A stretch of DNA of 64,000 nt from SLRI01 sp942491185 (GTDB lineage: Bacteria > Pseudomonadota > Alphaproteobacteria > Geminicoccales > Geminicoccaceae), in assembly GCA_942491185.1 (NCBI GenBank), contig CALOAB010000015.1, positions 124,001 through 188,000 on the forward strand. The letters are read 5' to 3'. The position numbers and the translations under genes were made by a program. Positions 1 through 9,098 of the stretch are shown piece after piece (positions within the stretch are counted from its first letter, which is position 1; the number at the start of each line of letters is the position of its first letter). Below the pieces are notes generated by a model. It made no database searches and was not told where the DNA came from. It worked only from the letters and a program-made list of their open reading frames with translations.

Positions 1-110
1 GCCTCGGCGACCAGCAGCGCCGCCGAGAGCGACACGATAAACAACAGGGCAGAGCCACCTGCGAGCCAGAGCGGCAGATCGCTCAACCATCGGTTTGCAC
101 GACGACCCAT
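1..110 (-). CDS. N-terminal fragment of a membrane protein, runs off the left edge
   Basis: Reading the minus strand from an ATG at 110-108 gives an open frame to the window edge (36 complete codons). It starts with a basic stretch (MGRRANRW) and continues into one long hydrophobic segment (about residues 14-34) ending LLVAE, the look of an N-terminal signal anchor such as that of a sensor kinase or transporter. It is transcribed divergently from the ABC transporter operon, so it could be its regulator, but that is inference. The family cannot be told from this much sequence. Confidence 0.5.
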   Translation of the reverse strand, partial: MGRRANRWLSDLPLWLAGGSALLFIVSLSAALLVAE

Positions 111-344
111 GCGCGCTCTCCAGCGCCGCAACGCCCTGTCAGGCCCTGCCGACAGCCATGCTTGATCAACGGCTTGGACAGAGCCATGATAGCGGTCTCG
201 TCTGGTGGTGGATAGTCGAAGCCCGGTCGGCGACAGCCGGAAATTGCGGCGCGACCGTTTCCCGAGCACGACGAGCAGGGAGCGCCTCAGCGGCGGAACG
301 GGTCGGCCCGTCGCACGCGGGCCGGAGCACATAATGGCGAGGCG

Positions 345-1220
345 ATGACCCGCGACGACCCGATCAAGCATCTGTTCATCTGGCCGGCCTTCATGGTCGT
401 GCTGGTGATCTCGATCTTCCCCCTGATCTACTCGCTCACCACCAGCTTCATGAGCTTCCGGCTGGTGCCGCCGACGCCCGTGCGCTTCGTTGGTCTCGAG
501 AACTACGCGGACCTGCTCGCCAATCCGCGTTTCTGGCAGGTCTTCGGCACCACCTCGCTGATCGCGTTCACGGCCGTTGCGATCCAGTACGTCATCGGCT
601 TCGGCCTGGCACTGGCGCTGCACGCCAAGGTGCCGGGCGAGCGCCTCTACCGCATCGGCTTTCTCCTACCGATGCTGATCGCACCGGTGGCCGTCGCACT
701 GATCGCACGAATGATCTTCAACCCCACCATGGGGCCGATGAACCAGCTCATGACGTTCTTGGGCTTTCCCAACCTGCCGTTCCTGACCAACGCAGCCTGG
801 GCGCTCGGCACCATCGTCGCGGTCGAGATCTGGCAGTGGACGCCCTTCGTCACGCTCTTGATGCTGGCCGGGCTGCAGACGCTGCCCGACGATGTCTACG
901 AGGCGGCGTCGCTCGAGAATGCGTCCAACTGGCAGCAGTTCTGGTCGATCACCTTCCCGATGCTGCTGCCGATCTCGGCCGCCGTCGTCTTCATCCGGCT
1001 GATCGAGAGCTACAAGATCATGGACACGGTCTTCGTCATGACCGGCGGCGGGCCGGGGATCTCGACCGAGACCTTGACCCTCTTCGCCTACCAGGAAGGC
1101 TTCAAGAAGTTCAATCTCGGCTACACCTCGGCCTTGAGCTTCCTTTTCCTCATCGCCATCGTCGTCATCGGCCTCCTCTACATCGCCGTGCTCAGGCCGC
1201 ATTTGGAGAAGCGGCAATGA
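345..1220 (+). CDS. Carbohydrate ABC transporter, first inner-membrane permease (MalF/UgpA type)
   Basis: This 291-residue protein is one of two membrane subunits of a binding-protein-dependent sugar importer. It has about six hydrophobic segments, the first at residues 9-31, and the cytoplasmic EAA loop around residues 185-209 (YEAASLENASNWQQF followed by FPMLLP) that docks on the ATPase. Length is normal for the family. Its stop overlaps the ATG of the next permease (ATGA at 1217-1220), so the two are translationally coupled. A binding protein and an ATPase follow on the same strand. The substrate cannot be read from the sequence; sugars, polyols or glycerol-phosphate-like compounds are typical. 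Confidence 0.9.
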   Translation: MTRDDPIKHLFIWPAFMVVLVISIFPLIYSLTTSFMSFRLVPPTPVRFVGLENYADLLANPRFWQVFGTTSLIAFTAVAIQYVIGFGLALALHAKVPGERLYRIGFLLPMLIAPVAVALIARMIFNPTMGPMNQLMTFLGFPNLPFLTNAAWALGTIVAVEIWQWTPFVTLLMLAGLQTLPDDVYEAASLENASNWQQFWSITFPMLLPISAAVVFIRLIESYKIMDTVFVMTGGGPGISTETLTLFAYQEGFKKFNLGYTSALSFLFLIAIVVIGLLYIAVLRPHLEKRQ

Positions 1221-2269
1221 GGCCGGCCATGTTCCTGCGCCGCTCGCCCACTGGCCTCGGTCCGCTGCCGCGGGCGCTGGTCGCCATTGGCTGCCTGTTC
1301 TGGGCGATCGTCACGCTCTTCCCGCTCTACTGGGTGATGATAACGGCCTTCAAGGCACCCACGGGCGTCGTCGCCGGCCCCACCTATTTGCCGTTCATCG
1401 ACTTCCAGCCGACGCTGCAGGCCTGGCGGGACATCCTGGCCGGCATCCGGGGCGAATTCTACGTCACGACACTCAACTCGACGATCGTCAGCCTCTCGGC
1501 CGCGACCATCGCCACGGCCACGGGCGCCATGGCGGCCTACGCGCTGGTTCGCTTCACCTTCAAGGTCAAGCTGGCCTCCGGCCTCGCCTTCTTCATCATC
1601 GCCATGGGCGGCTACCTGATCGGCCACGAATATCTGGACTTCGGCCGCGCCCAGGCCTTGATGCTCTCGTTCGTGGTGGCGCTGACCACCGCCGTCCTGA
1701 TCAACCGCCTGCCGATGCCGGGCCCTGTTTTGGGCAACACCGACATCGTCTTCTGGTTCGTCAGCCAGCGCATGTTCCCGCCGATCGTCACCGCCTTCGC
1801 GCTCTTCTTGATGTACACCGAGCTCGGCCGGCTCGGCTTTCGCCTGGTCGACACCTATGTTGGCCTGACGCTCTGCTACGTGGCCTTCTCGCTGCCGATC
1901 GTCGTCTGGCTGATGCGCGACTTCTTCCAGGCCCTGCCGATCGAGGTGGAGGAGGCGGCGATGGTCGACAACGTCCCGCATTGGCGGATCTTCGGCCAGA
2001 TCGTCCTGCCGATGGCGGCACCCGGCCTTGCCGCCACCTTCATGATCACGCTGGCCTTCATCTGGAACGAGTTCCTTTTCGCCCTGTTCCTCACGACCTC
2101 CAGGTGGCAAACCCTGCCCATCCTGGTGGCGGGCCAGAACAGCCAACGCGGCGACGAATGGTGGGCGATCTCGGCAGCTGCCCTGATCGCCATCGTGCCG
2201 ATGCTGGTCATGGCGGCGCTGCTCAGCCGACTGATGCGCTCAGGGCTCATGCTCGGCGCCATCAAGTAA
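1217..2269 (+). CDS. Carbohydrate ABC transporter, second inner-membrane permease (MalG/UgpE type)
   Basis: Second permease of the importer, 350 residues from the ATG at 1217 that overlaps the stop of the first permease; the open frame extends further upstream but only inside the first gene. The EAA loop is at about residues 245-270 (EEAAMVDNVPHWRIFGQIVLP). It is about 65 residues longer than the usual 270-290. The extra length lies at about residues 116-183, between the first periplasmic part and the conserved RMFPP segment, and contains two additional hydrophobic stretches. The binding protein gene starts 37 bp downstream. Confidence 0.9.
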   Translation: MRPAMFLRRSPTGLGPLPRALVAIGCLFWAIVTLFPLYWVMITAFKAPTGVVAGPTYLPFIDFQPTLQAWRDILAGIRGEFYVTTLNSTIVSLSAATIATATGAMAAYALVRFTFKVKLASGLAFFIIAMGGYLIGHEYLDFGRAQALMLSFVVALTTAVLINRLPMPGPVLGNTDIVFWFVSQRMFPPIVTAFALFLMYTELGRLGFRLVDTYVGLTLCYVAFSLPIVVWLMRDFFQALPIEVEEAAMVDNVPHWRIFGQIVLPMAAPGLAATFMITLAFIWNEFLFALFLTTSRWQTLPILVAGQNSQRGDEWWAISAAALIAIVPMLVMAALLSRLMRSGLMLGAIK

Positions 2270-2306
2270 GTTAAACATCAACGGTTTATCAGGGAGACTG
2301 AAACCA

Positions 2307-3758
2307 ATGCGCAAAAATCTTCTCGCCTCGACCGCAGGCGCCGCTCTGGCGCTCTCCGCAGCCGGCGCGCTCGCCTGCGAGCCGGACTACTCCGATGTCA
2401 CGCTCACCGCCGGCACGCAGACCGGCCCCTACATCGCCTCGGCGCTCACCATGGCGGCCGAGGTCTGGTCCGAGCAGACCTGCGGCACCGTCCAGGTGGT
2501 CGAGTTCCCCTGGTCCGAGCTCTACCCCAAGATCGTGACGACGCTGGTCGCCGGCGAGGACGATTTCGACCTGATCACCTTCGCGCCGGCCTGGTCGCCG
2601 GACTTCACGGCGTTCCTGACCGAGATGCCGGCCGCCATGCGCGAGGGTGCTGACTGGGAGGACATTGCACCTGTCTACCGCGAGAACTTGATGGTCTGGA
2701 ACGGCCAGGTGCTGTCGCAGACCATGGACGGTGACGTCCACACCTACACCTACCGCATCGACCTCTTCGAGGATGCCGACGAGCAGGCCGCCTTCGAGGC
2801 CGAGTACGGCTACCCGCTCGCCATCCCGCAGACCTGGAAGCAGTATCTCGACATCGCCGAGTTCTTCCAGCGGCCGGATGACAGCCTGTGGGGCACCGCC
2901 GAGGCGTTCCGCCGGGGCGGCCAGCAGTTCTGGTTCTTCTTCAGCCACGCCGCTGCCTACACCAACCACCCGGACCATCCAGGCTCGATGTTCTTCGATC
3001 CCGAGACCATGGACGCGCAGATCAACAACCCGGGCTGGGTGCGTGGCCTCGAGGAGTATATCCGCGCTTCCGAGCTGGCCCCGCCGAATGCGCTGAACTT
3101 CTCCTTCGGCGAGGTGAATGCCGCTTTCGCCGGCGGTCAGGTGTCGCAATCGATCGGCTGGGGCGACACCGGCGTGATCGCCGCCGATCCGGAGCAGTCC
3201 GTGGTCGCCGGCAATGTCGGCTCGGGCATCCTGCCGGGCTCGACCGAGATCTGGAACTACACCACCGGCGAGTGGGACACCTTCGACGAGATCGTCTTCT
3301 CGCCGTTCATGGCGTTCGGCGGCTGGCAGGCGGCGGTGCCGCAGGCGTCCACCAACCAGGAGGCCGCCTGGCACTTCATCGGCGTGCTGACCAGCCCCGA
3401 GGTGTCGAGCCAGGCCGCGGTCACCGGCGGCACCGGCGTCAACCCGTACCGCGCCACCCACACCGAGAACCTCGAGATCTGGGCGCCGATCTTCAGCGAG
3501 CGCGAGGCGCAGGAGTATCTGGGCGGCCAGGCCGACTCGATCAACGCGCCCAACGTGGCACTCGACATGCGCCTGCCGGGCTACTTCTCCTACACCGAGA
3601 TCCTCGAGATCGAGCTCTCCAAGGCATTGGCCGGTCAGGTCACGCCGCAGGAAGCGCTGGACACGGTGGCCGCCGGCTGGAACGAGCTGACCGACGAGTT
3701 CGGCCGCGACACCCAGCTCGCAGCCTATCGCGCGTCGATGGGTCTGCCGGCGATGTGA
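2307..3758 (+). CDS. Carbohydrate ABC transporter, periplasmic substrate-binding protein
   Basis: A 483-residue family-1 extracellular solute-binding protein. It has a classical Sec signal peptide (basic MRKN, hydrophobic core, likely cleavage after the Ala-rich segment near residue 23) and then a typical mixed alpha/beta sequence. It would capture the sugar in the periplasm and deliver it to the two permeases encoded upstream. A good ribosome site (GGGAGA) precedes the ATG. Two stem-loops follow the stop, which could stabilise the upstream mRNA and favour high production of this subunit. It is somewhat longer than the MalE average (about 400), as in several alphaproteobacterial sugar/polyol systems. 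Confidence 0.88.
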   Translation: MRKNLLASTAGAALALSAAGALACEPDYSDVTLTAGTQTGPYIASALTMAAEVWSEQTCGTVQVVEFPWSELYPKIVTTLVAGEDDFDLITFAPAWSPDFTAFLTEMPAAMREGADWEDIAPVYRENLMVWNGQVLSQTMDGDVHTYTYRIDLFEDADEQAAFEAEYGYPLAIPQTWKQYLDIAEFFQRPDDSLWGTAEAFRRGGQQFWFFFSHAAAYTNHPDHPGSMFFDPETMDAQINNPGWVRGLEEYIRASELAPPNALNFSFGEVNAAFAGGQVSQSIGWGDTGVIAADPEQSVVAGNVGSGILPGSTEIWNYTTGEWDTFDEIVFSPFMAFGGWQAAVPQASTNQEAAWHFIGVLTSPEVSSQAAVTGGTGVNPYRATHTENLEIWAPIFSEREAQEYLGGQADSINAPNVALDMRLPGYFSYTEILEIELSKALAGQVTPQEALDTVAAGWNELTDEFGRDTQLAAYRASMGLPAM

Positions 3759-3764
3759 TCTGAA

Positions 3765-3830
3765 GGATCGGCCGGGGCTTCCCAGCCGATCCGACTTTGA
3801 CGGCGGCGGTCCGGGTCACCGGCCGCCGCC
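3765..3830 (+). promoter_or_regulatory. Tandem intercistronic stem-loops after the binding-protein gene
   Basis: Two perfect 8-bp stems lie between the binding protein and ATPase genes: GGATCGGC (3765-3772) pairs with GCCGATCC (3785-3792), and GGCGGCGG (3802-3809) pairs with CCGCCGCC (3823-3830). Neither is followed by a T run, so they look like mRNA-stabilising or attenuating hairpins rather than intrinsic terminators. Such structures commonly let binding proteins outnumber the other transporter subunits. Confidence 0.5.
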
Positions 3831-3859
3831 ATCGCGTCTCATGAACGAAAGCCCACTCG

Positions 3860-4936
<1,077 letters not shown>

Positions 4937-4950
4937 AGTATCCGTCTTGG

Positions 4951-5927
4951 TCAAGCAGGCTTTGGCGTCCAGAGCCGATCGTCGCGCAGGAGGGCGTTGG
5001 CGAGGATGATGAGCTTGCGCATGACGGCGGTGATGGCGGGCTTGCCGGCTTTTTGAAGGGCCTCGAGCTTGGCCTTCATGTCGGCGTTGAAGCGGGCCGC
5101 GACCATGGCCGGCATGAAGAGGGTCTGGCGGACATGAGCTCGCCCGCCTCGGATCCTGCTCTTGCCCTTCCACGTTCCGGATTGCCGGGTCATCGGGGCC
5201 AGGCCGGCGAGCGCTGCCGCCTGTTTTTCGTCGAGTGTGCCGAGTTCGGGCATCTCGGCGAGGAGCGCGATCGCCGTGGTTTCGCCGAAGCCACAAATGC
5301 TCTCCAGTATGGCGCGGCGGCGGTCGAGCCTGGGGTCGCCTTCGATCAGGGCTCGGGCGGCGGCGTCGATGGCCTTGATCTGGGCATCGATTTGAGTGAG
5401 TCGGCGGGCAGCTTGTCGCGTGAGCAGCGCCACCCGCAGCGTTTTTTGGCGGTTGAGAGTGGCTGTGCGGTCTTTCACCCCTGCCTGGGGCCTACCGGCC
5501 ACGGGCCTGCCTGAGGCCGTGCTCGCCGGGCGGCGACCAGCTCGGCCAGCTGGTCGAGCGTTTCGCTGCGGAGCGGCCGACATTCGGGCTGCAAGGCGGC
5601 GCCGAATCGGGCGAGCATCAAGGCGTCGACCCGGTCGGTCTTGGCCAGCCGCCCGGTGGCCTCGGCAAACCGCCTGGCATGACGCGGATTCACCCTGGCG
5701 AACGGTAACGCCAATTTTTCCAGTCTTCGCTCCAGCTCACGGCCGTAGGAGCCGGTCGCCTCGAACACCACGCACGCCACCGCCCGCTTGCCCAACCAGC
5801 GGAGCAACTTGCCATGGCCACGCCGATTATTGGCGAACTGGCGCGCGTCACCCGCAGGATGGAGCGCCACATCGAGCTGATCTTCGGAGATGTCGATGCC
5901 AGCGGTCGGTGTTATGTTCGCGGTCAT
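4951..5927 (-). pseudogene. IS110-family transposase, frameshifted by an internal duplication
   Basis: The N-terminal half (5927 down to about 5520) shows the RuvC-like DEDD domain: GIDISEDQLDVAL with the first Asp, FEATGSYGREL with the Glu, and KTDRVDALMLARF with the last acidic pair. The C-terminal half, in another frame (about 5510 down to 4951), carries the Tnp_IS110 domain with ICGFGETTAIALLAEM and the serine region RQSGTWKGKSRIRGG. The two frames both encode RPQAG near the break because a 26-bp unit is imperfectly repeated there (5480-5531). Deleting one unit restores a continuous reading through ARRARPQAGVKDRTATL. As it stands the protein cannot be made in one piece without a ribosomal shift. 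Confidence 0.85.
5480..5531. repeat. 26-bp imperfect tandem duplication inside the transposase
   Basis: The first 13 bases of each unit match at 12 positions: CCTGCCTGGGGCC (5480-5492) and CCTGCCTGAGGCC (5506-5518), offset by 26 bp. Because 26 is not a multiple of three, the duplication shifts the reading frame of the IS110 transposase. Confidence 0.6.
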
Positions 5928-6129
5928 CTTTTCCGTGTCCTATGTTTGTCATTCGGAGCCGAACCCCGGGTATCCGTTCAGGGCACTTGGAAAAGAAAGG
6001 GGCGATCCATCTCTAGCTCGGCCCATGACGGCCAGCACTTTCCCGATCCGTCCCCTTCCACCGGTGGCAGGTGGCCACCCGCCACCGGTGCTTCCTTATC
6101 GCCCGAATGGGCACGGCATGCGTAAGACA
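5928..6129. other. Non-coding stretch upstream of the IS110 transposase
   Basis: No convincing gene on either strand. If the element belongs to the IS110 (not IS1111) subgroup, the region 5' of the transposase is where the bridge RNA would be encoded, but I cannot recognise a defined fold by eye. Confidence 0.4.
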
Positions 6130-6248
6130 AGCACTTTCAGGGTGACCGCATACGTCGTCAGGCTGCGGACGATCGGTGCTCACATAGGCTGGCTACGCTG
6201 CGCGCCGATCGCCTTGCCTTCCTCGTCTCCAGTCACCCTGAAAATGCT
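6130..6248. repeat. MITE-like foldback element (119 bp)
   Basis: The sequence AGCACTTTCAGGGTGAC at 6130-6146 is repeated in inverted orientation as GTCACCCTGAAAATGCT at 6232-6248, a 17-bp terminal inverted repeat with one mismatch. The 85 bp between the arms has no coding potential and contains a further inverted match (GATCGG near 6170, CCGATC near 6205), so the single strand could fold into a long hairpin. The right end abuts the stop codon of the adjacent acetyltransferase gene. Size, non-coding interior and terminal repeats fit a miniature element mobilised by a transposase elsewhere. Confidence 0.6.
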
Positions 6249-6784
6249 CTAGTCGCTTGCCGAGCCGCCCAAGGCCCGCGCCTCGGCGGCAGCGACCAGC
6301 CGGTCGAACGACTCGTCGAACACGGCATGCGCGACCATCGGCTCGCTGACCGTGCCGAGCCTGGATAGACGGCGTTGGCCGCCTCATTGCCCGGCTTTGC
6401 CGTCCACCAGACGAAGACGCCGCCCTCTTCCCTGGAGCGCCGCGCCACCTCGGCGATCAGCGCCCCACCGACACCGGCACGGCGCCAGCCATCGACGACG
6501 AAGAGATCGACGATGTAGAGCCCATTGGCAGCGTAGGTCGCCTCGTAGCCGACATGGTAGAGGCAATAGCCGATGACGGCACCCTCGGCCTCGGCGACGA
6601 CCACGCTGATCCGCCCCGTGGCCAGATCCCGCGCTACGGTCTCGGCCGAGACGAAACCGGTCGGGTCGCCCTCGCTGCGATTGAGGTCCTCGATCAGCTC
6701 AGCCAGCACCGCCGCATCGGCCACGTTCGCCGAACGAAGCGCGAAGCCGCATCCGTCGCCGGCAATGCCGGGTGCTTCCTGCAT
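6249..6784 (-). pseudogene. GNAT-family N-acetyltransferase with a 3' frameshift
   Basis: From the ATG at 6784 the product shows the GNAT fold: an N-terminal strand/helix, VVAEAEGAVIGYCLYHVGYE, LYIVDLFVVDGWRRAGVGGALI (acetyl-CoA pyrophosphate loop, here RRAGVG) and WWTAKPGNEAANAVY. Just after NAVY (about 6363-6370) the frame becomes meaningless. Continuing in the next frame gives LGTVSEPMVAHAVFDESFDR and an ending ALGGSASD with a TAG at 6251-6249, exactly what a GNAT C-terminus should look like. Restoring one G (GTCTATGCCAGGCTC instead of GTCTATCCAGGCTC) heals it. It is either a young pseudogene or a sequencing indel. The substrate is unknown. Confidence 0.75.
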
Positions 6785-6886
6785 CCCTCTCTCTCGCTCG
6801 CCGGCGCCGGAAATCGCTTGCGCTTCAAGGTGATCGGCAAGGCCGCTGTCATTCGACCCGAATGTCCGGCAATCGCCGCCGGCTCA

Positions 6887-7762
6887 CTAGTCGATCAGCG
6901 AGCGCAAATAGGCACCGTACTCGTTCTTGCGCAAGGCTTCCGCGCGGGCGGCCAGCTCGTTGTCGTCGAGCCATCCCTTGCGCCAGGCGATCTCCTCGAG
7001 GCAGGCGATCTTGTAGCCCTGCCGGCGCTCGATGGTCTGCACGAACTGCGCCGCTTCCAGCAGGCTCTCGAAGGTGCCGGTATCGAGCCAGGCGAAGCCG
7101 CGGCGGAGCAGCTGGACGGAGAGTTGACCCTCGCGCAGATAGACCTCGTTGACGCTGGTGATCTCGAGCTCGCCCCGCGCCGAGGGCGCAATCGAGCGGG
7201 CGATGTCGATCACGTCGTTGTCGTAGAAATAGAGCCCGGTCACGGCATAGCTCGACTTGGGCTTGACCGGCTTCTCCTCGAGCGAGACCACCCGCTGATC
7301 CTCGTCGAACTCGACCACGCCGAAGCGTTCCGGGTCCTTCACCTGGTAGCCGAAGACCGTGGCACCCGACGGTTTCGCGGCGGCGTCCTGGAGAATCCCG
7401 GTGAAGCCCTGGCCGTAGAAGATGTTGTCGCCGAGCACGAGACAGACATGGTCGTCGCCGATGAACGGTGCGCCGATGGTGAAGGCCTGGGCCAGACCCT
7501 CCGGGCGCGGCTGCGTCGCATAAGCGAGGTTGATGCCGAACTGCTCGCCGGTGCCGAGCAGCCGCTGGAACGCCGGCTGGTCATCCGGGGTCGTGATGAT
7601 CAAGATGTCCTTGATGTCGGCCAGCATCAGCACCGACAAGGGGTAGTAGATCAACGGCTTGTCGTAGACCGGCAGGAGCTGCTTCGACGCTCCCATGGTG
7701 ATCGGATAGAGGCGGCTGCCATTGCCGCCGGCGAGGACGATGCCTTTGGTTACGGGTTTCAT
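6887..7762 (-). CDS. rfbA: Glucose-1-phosphate thymidylyltransferase (RmlA)
   Basis: This 291-residue nucleotidyltransferase makes dTDP-glucose from glucose-1-phosphate and dTTP, the first step of dTDP-rhamnose and related O-antigen/EPS sugars. Start chosen at the ATG of MKPVTKGIVLAGGNGSRLYP, because the NTP-binding loop GGNGSRL must be near the N-terminus. Further hallmarks are KQLLPVYDKPLIYYPL, LVLGDNIFYG and GFAWLDTGT. The start codon shares one base with the stop of rfbB (TGATG), so the two are coupled. rfbC and rfbD are not in the window. Confidence 0.95.
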   Translation of the reverse strand: MKPVTKGIVLAGGNGSRLYPITMGASKQLLPVYDKPLIYYPLSVLMLADIKDILIITTPDDQPAFQRLLGTGEQFGINLAYATQPRPEGLAQAFTIGAPFIGDDHVCLVLGDNIFYGQGFTGILQDAAAKPSGATVFGYQVKDPERFGVVEFDEDQRVVSLEEKPVKPKSSYAVTGLYFYDNDVIDIARSIAPSARGELEITSVNEVYLREGQLSVQLLRRGFAWLDTGTFESLLEAAQFVQTIERRQGYKIACLEEIAWRKGWLDDNELAARAEALRKNEYGAYLRSLID

Positions 7763-8838
7763 CACGCACCCCGCCGCTCGAGGCGATAGGACCGGCTGAG
7801 CACGGCCCGCCACCAGTCCTGGTTCTCGAGGTACCAGCCGACCGTCTGCCGGAGCCCACTCTCGAAGGTCTGCTCGGGCCGCCAGCCGAGCTGCCGCTCG
7901 ATCTTGCCGGCGTCGATGGCATAGCGGGTGTCGTGGCCGGGCCGGTCGGTGACGAAGGTGATCAGCTCGCGATAACCGGCGATCCCAGCCGGTCGCTGGT
8001 CCGGGGCCAGCTCGTCGAGCAGCGCGCAGACCAGCTCGACCACATCGATGTTCCGCTTCTCGTTGTGGCCACCGATATTGTAGGTCTCGCCGACCGCACC
8101 CGTCTCCAGCACGCGCAGCAATGCCCTCGCATGGTCCTCGACATACAGCCAGTCGCGCACCTGCCGGCCGTCGCCATAGACCGGCAGAGGCTGGCCGGAG
8201 AGCGCGCTCAAGATCATGTGGGGGATGAGCTTCTCGGGGAACTGGTAGGGGCCGTAATTGTTCGAGCAGGAGGTCAGCACCACCGGCAGGCCATAAGTGC
8301 GGTGCCAGGCGCGGACCAGATGGTCTGACGCCGCCTTGCTCGCAGCGTAGGGCGAGCTCGGCGCGTAAGGCGTGTCCTCGACGAAGAAGCCGCCGCTGTC
8401 GGCGAGATCACCGTAGACCTCGTCGGTCGACACCTGATGGAAGCGAAAAACACTCCGCGCATCGGCGGCCAGCGCCTGCCAATAGCCGCGCACGACCTCC
8501 AGCAGCGTGCCGGTGCCCACGACATTGGTGTCGACGAAGGCCATGGGCCCGTCGATCGATCGGTCGACATGGCTCTCGGCAGCCAGATGCATGACGGCAT
8601 CCGGGCGATGCTCGGCGAAGACCCGCTCGAGCGCCTGGCGATCGCGGATGTCGACCTTGGCGAAGGCGTAGCGCTCGCTCTTGCCGGCAGGATCGGGCAC
8701 GACGGGCTCGAGCGAGTCGAGATTGCCGGCGTAGGTCAGGCAATCGACATTGACGATGCTGTGGGGCGTTTGGCGCAGTGCTTCGCGGATCACCGCCGAG
8801 CCGATGAAGCCGGCGCCGCCGGTCACAAGAAGTCTCAT
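7762..8838 (-). CDS. rfbB: dTDP-glucose 4,6-dehydratase (RmlB)
   Basis: A 358-residue extended short-chain dehydrogenase that converts dTDP-glucose to dTDP-4-keto-6-deoxyglucose using bound NAD. The start is the ATG of MRLLVTGGAGFIGSAVI, which places the glycine-rich Rossmann loop at the N-terminus; longer in-frame starts upstream look spurious. Visible motifs are VMHLAAESHVDRS, STDEVYG and the catalytic YAASK. First gene of an rfbB-rfbA pair. The 260 bp upstream (8839-9098) hold no gene and should contain its promoter. Confidence 0.95.
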   Translation of the reverse strand: MRLLVTGGAGFIGSAVIREALRQTPHSIVNVDCLTYAGNLDSLEPVVPDPAGKSERYAFAKVDIRDRQALERVFAEHRPDAVMHLAAESHVDRSIDGPMAFVDTNVVGTGTLLEVVRGYWQALAADARSVFRFHQVSTDEVYGDLADSGGFFVEDTPYAPSSPYAASKAASDHLVRAWHRTYGLPVVLTSCSNNYGPYQFPEKLIPHMILSALSGQPLPVYGDGRQVRDWLYVEDHARALLRVLETGAVGETYNIGGHNEKRNIDVVELVCALLDELAPDQRPAGIAGYRELITFVTDRPGHDTRYAIDAGKIERQLGWRPEQTFESGLRQTVGWYLENQDWWRAVLSRSYRLERRGA

Positions 8839-9098
8839 GGTCGTCGGTCCACCACAGGCTGTTTCCGATAGCATGGATACGACGGCACGACGTCGCCACC
8901 TGGATATGACGGATTGAGCTCGGCGGCGCACAGGCTTAGCGACGCCTATAGTATCACCTTATGGCAGAAGATTGCGCGCTGTTAATCATCGGCGTCCGCT
9001 GGCGCGATCGACAGCTCGTGCGGGTCTTCCAGAGAGGCCGTGCTTGCCGGACATCGGTCAGGCGGGCTCTCGCATGCCCATCAGCCGTGTCGGAACGG

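Larger units (their letters stand above)
4938..5977 (-). mobile_element. IS110-family insertion sequence, inactive; ends uncertain
   Basis: The element is recognised from its transposase (separate entry). The 8-mer GTATCCGT occurs at 4938-4945 and again at 5970-5977, flanking the coding region in direct orientation, and may mark the junctions. IS110 elements have no long terminal inverted repeats, so boundaries cannot be fixed by eye. If the bridge-RNA region typical of this family lies upstream of the transposase start, the element would extend further right, toward 6130. Confidence 0.45.

Noticed and set aside
95..334. 79-codon plus-strand frame at the window start
   Set aside because: No ribosome site or family features; overlaps a better minus-strand membrane-protein start and the promoter region of the ABC operon.
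5890..6252. 120-codon frame across the IS110/MITE region
   Set aside because: Runs through both inverted-repeat arms and has no protein-like character.
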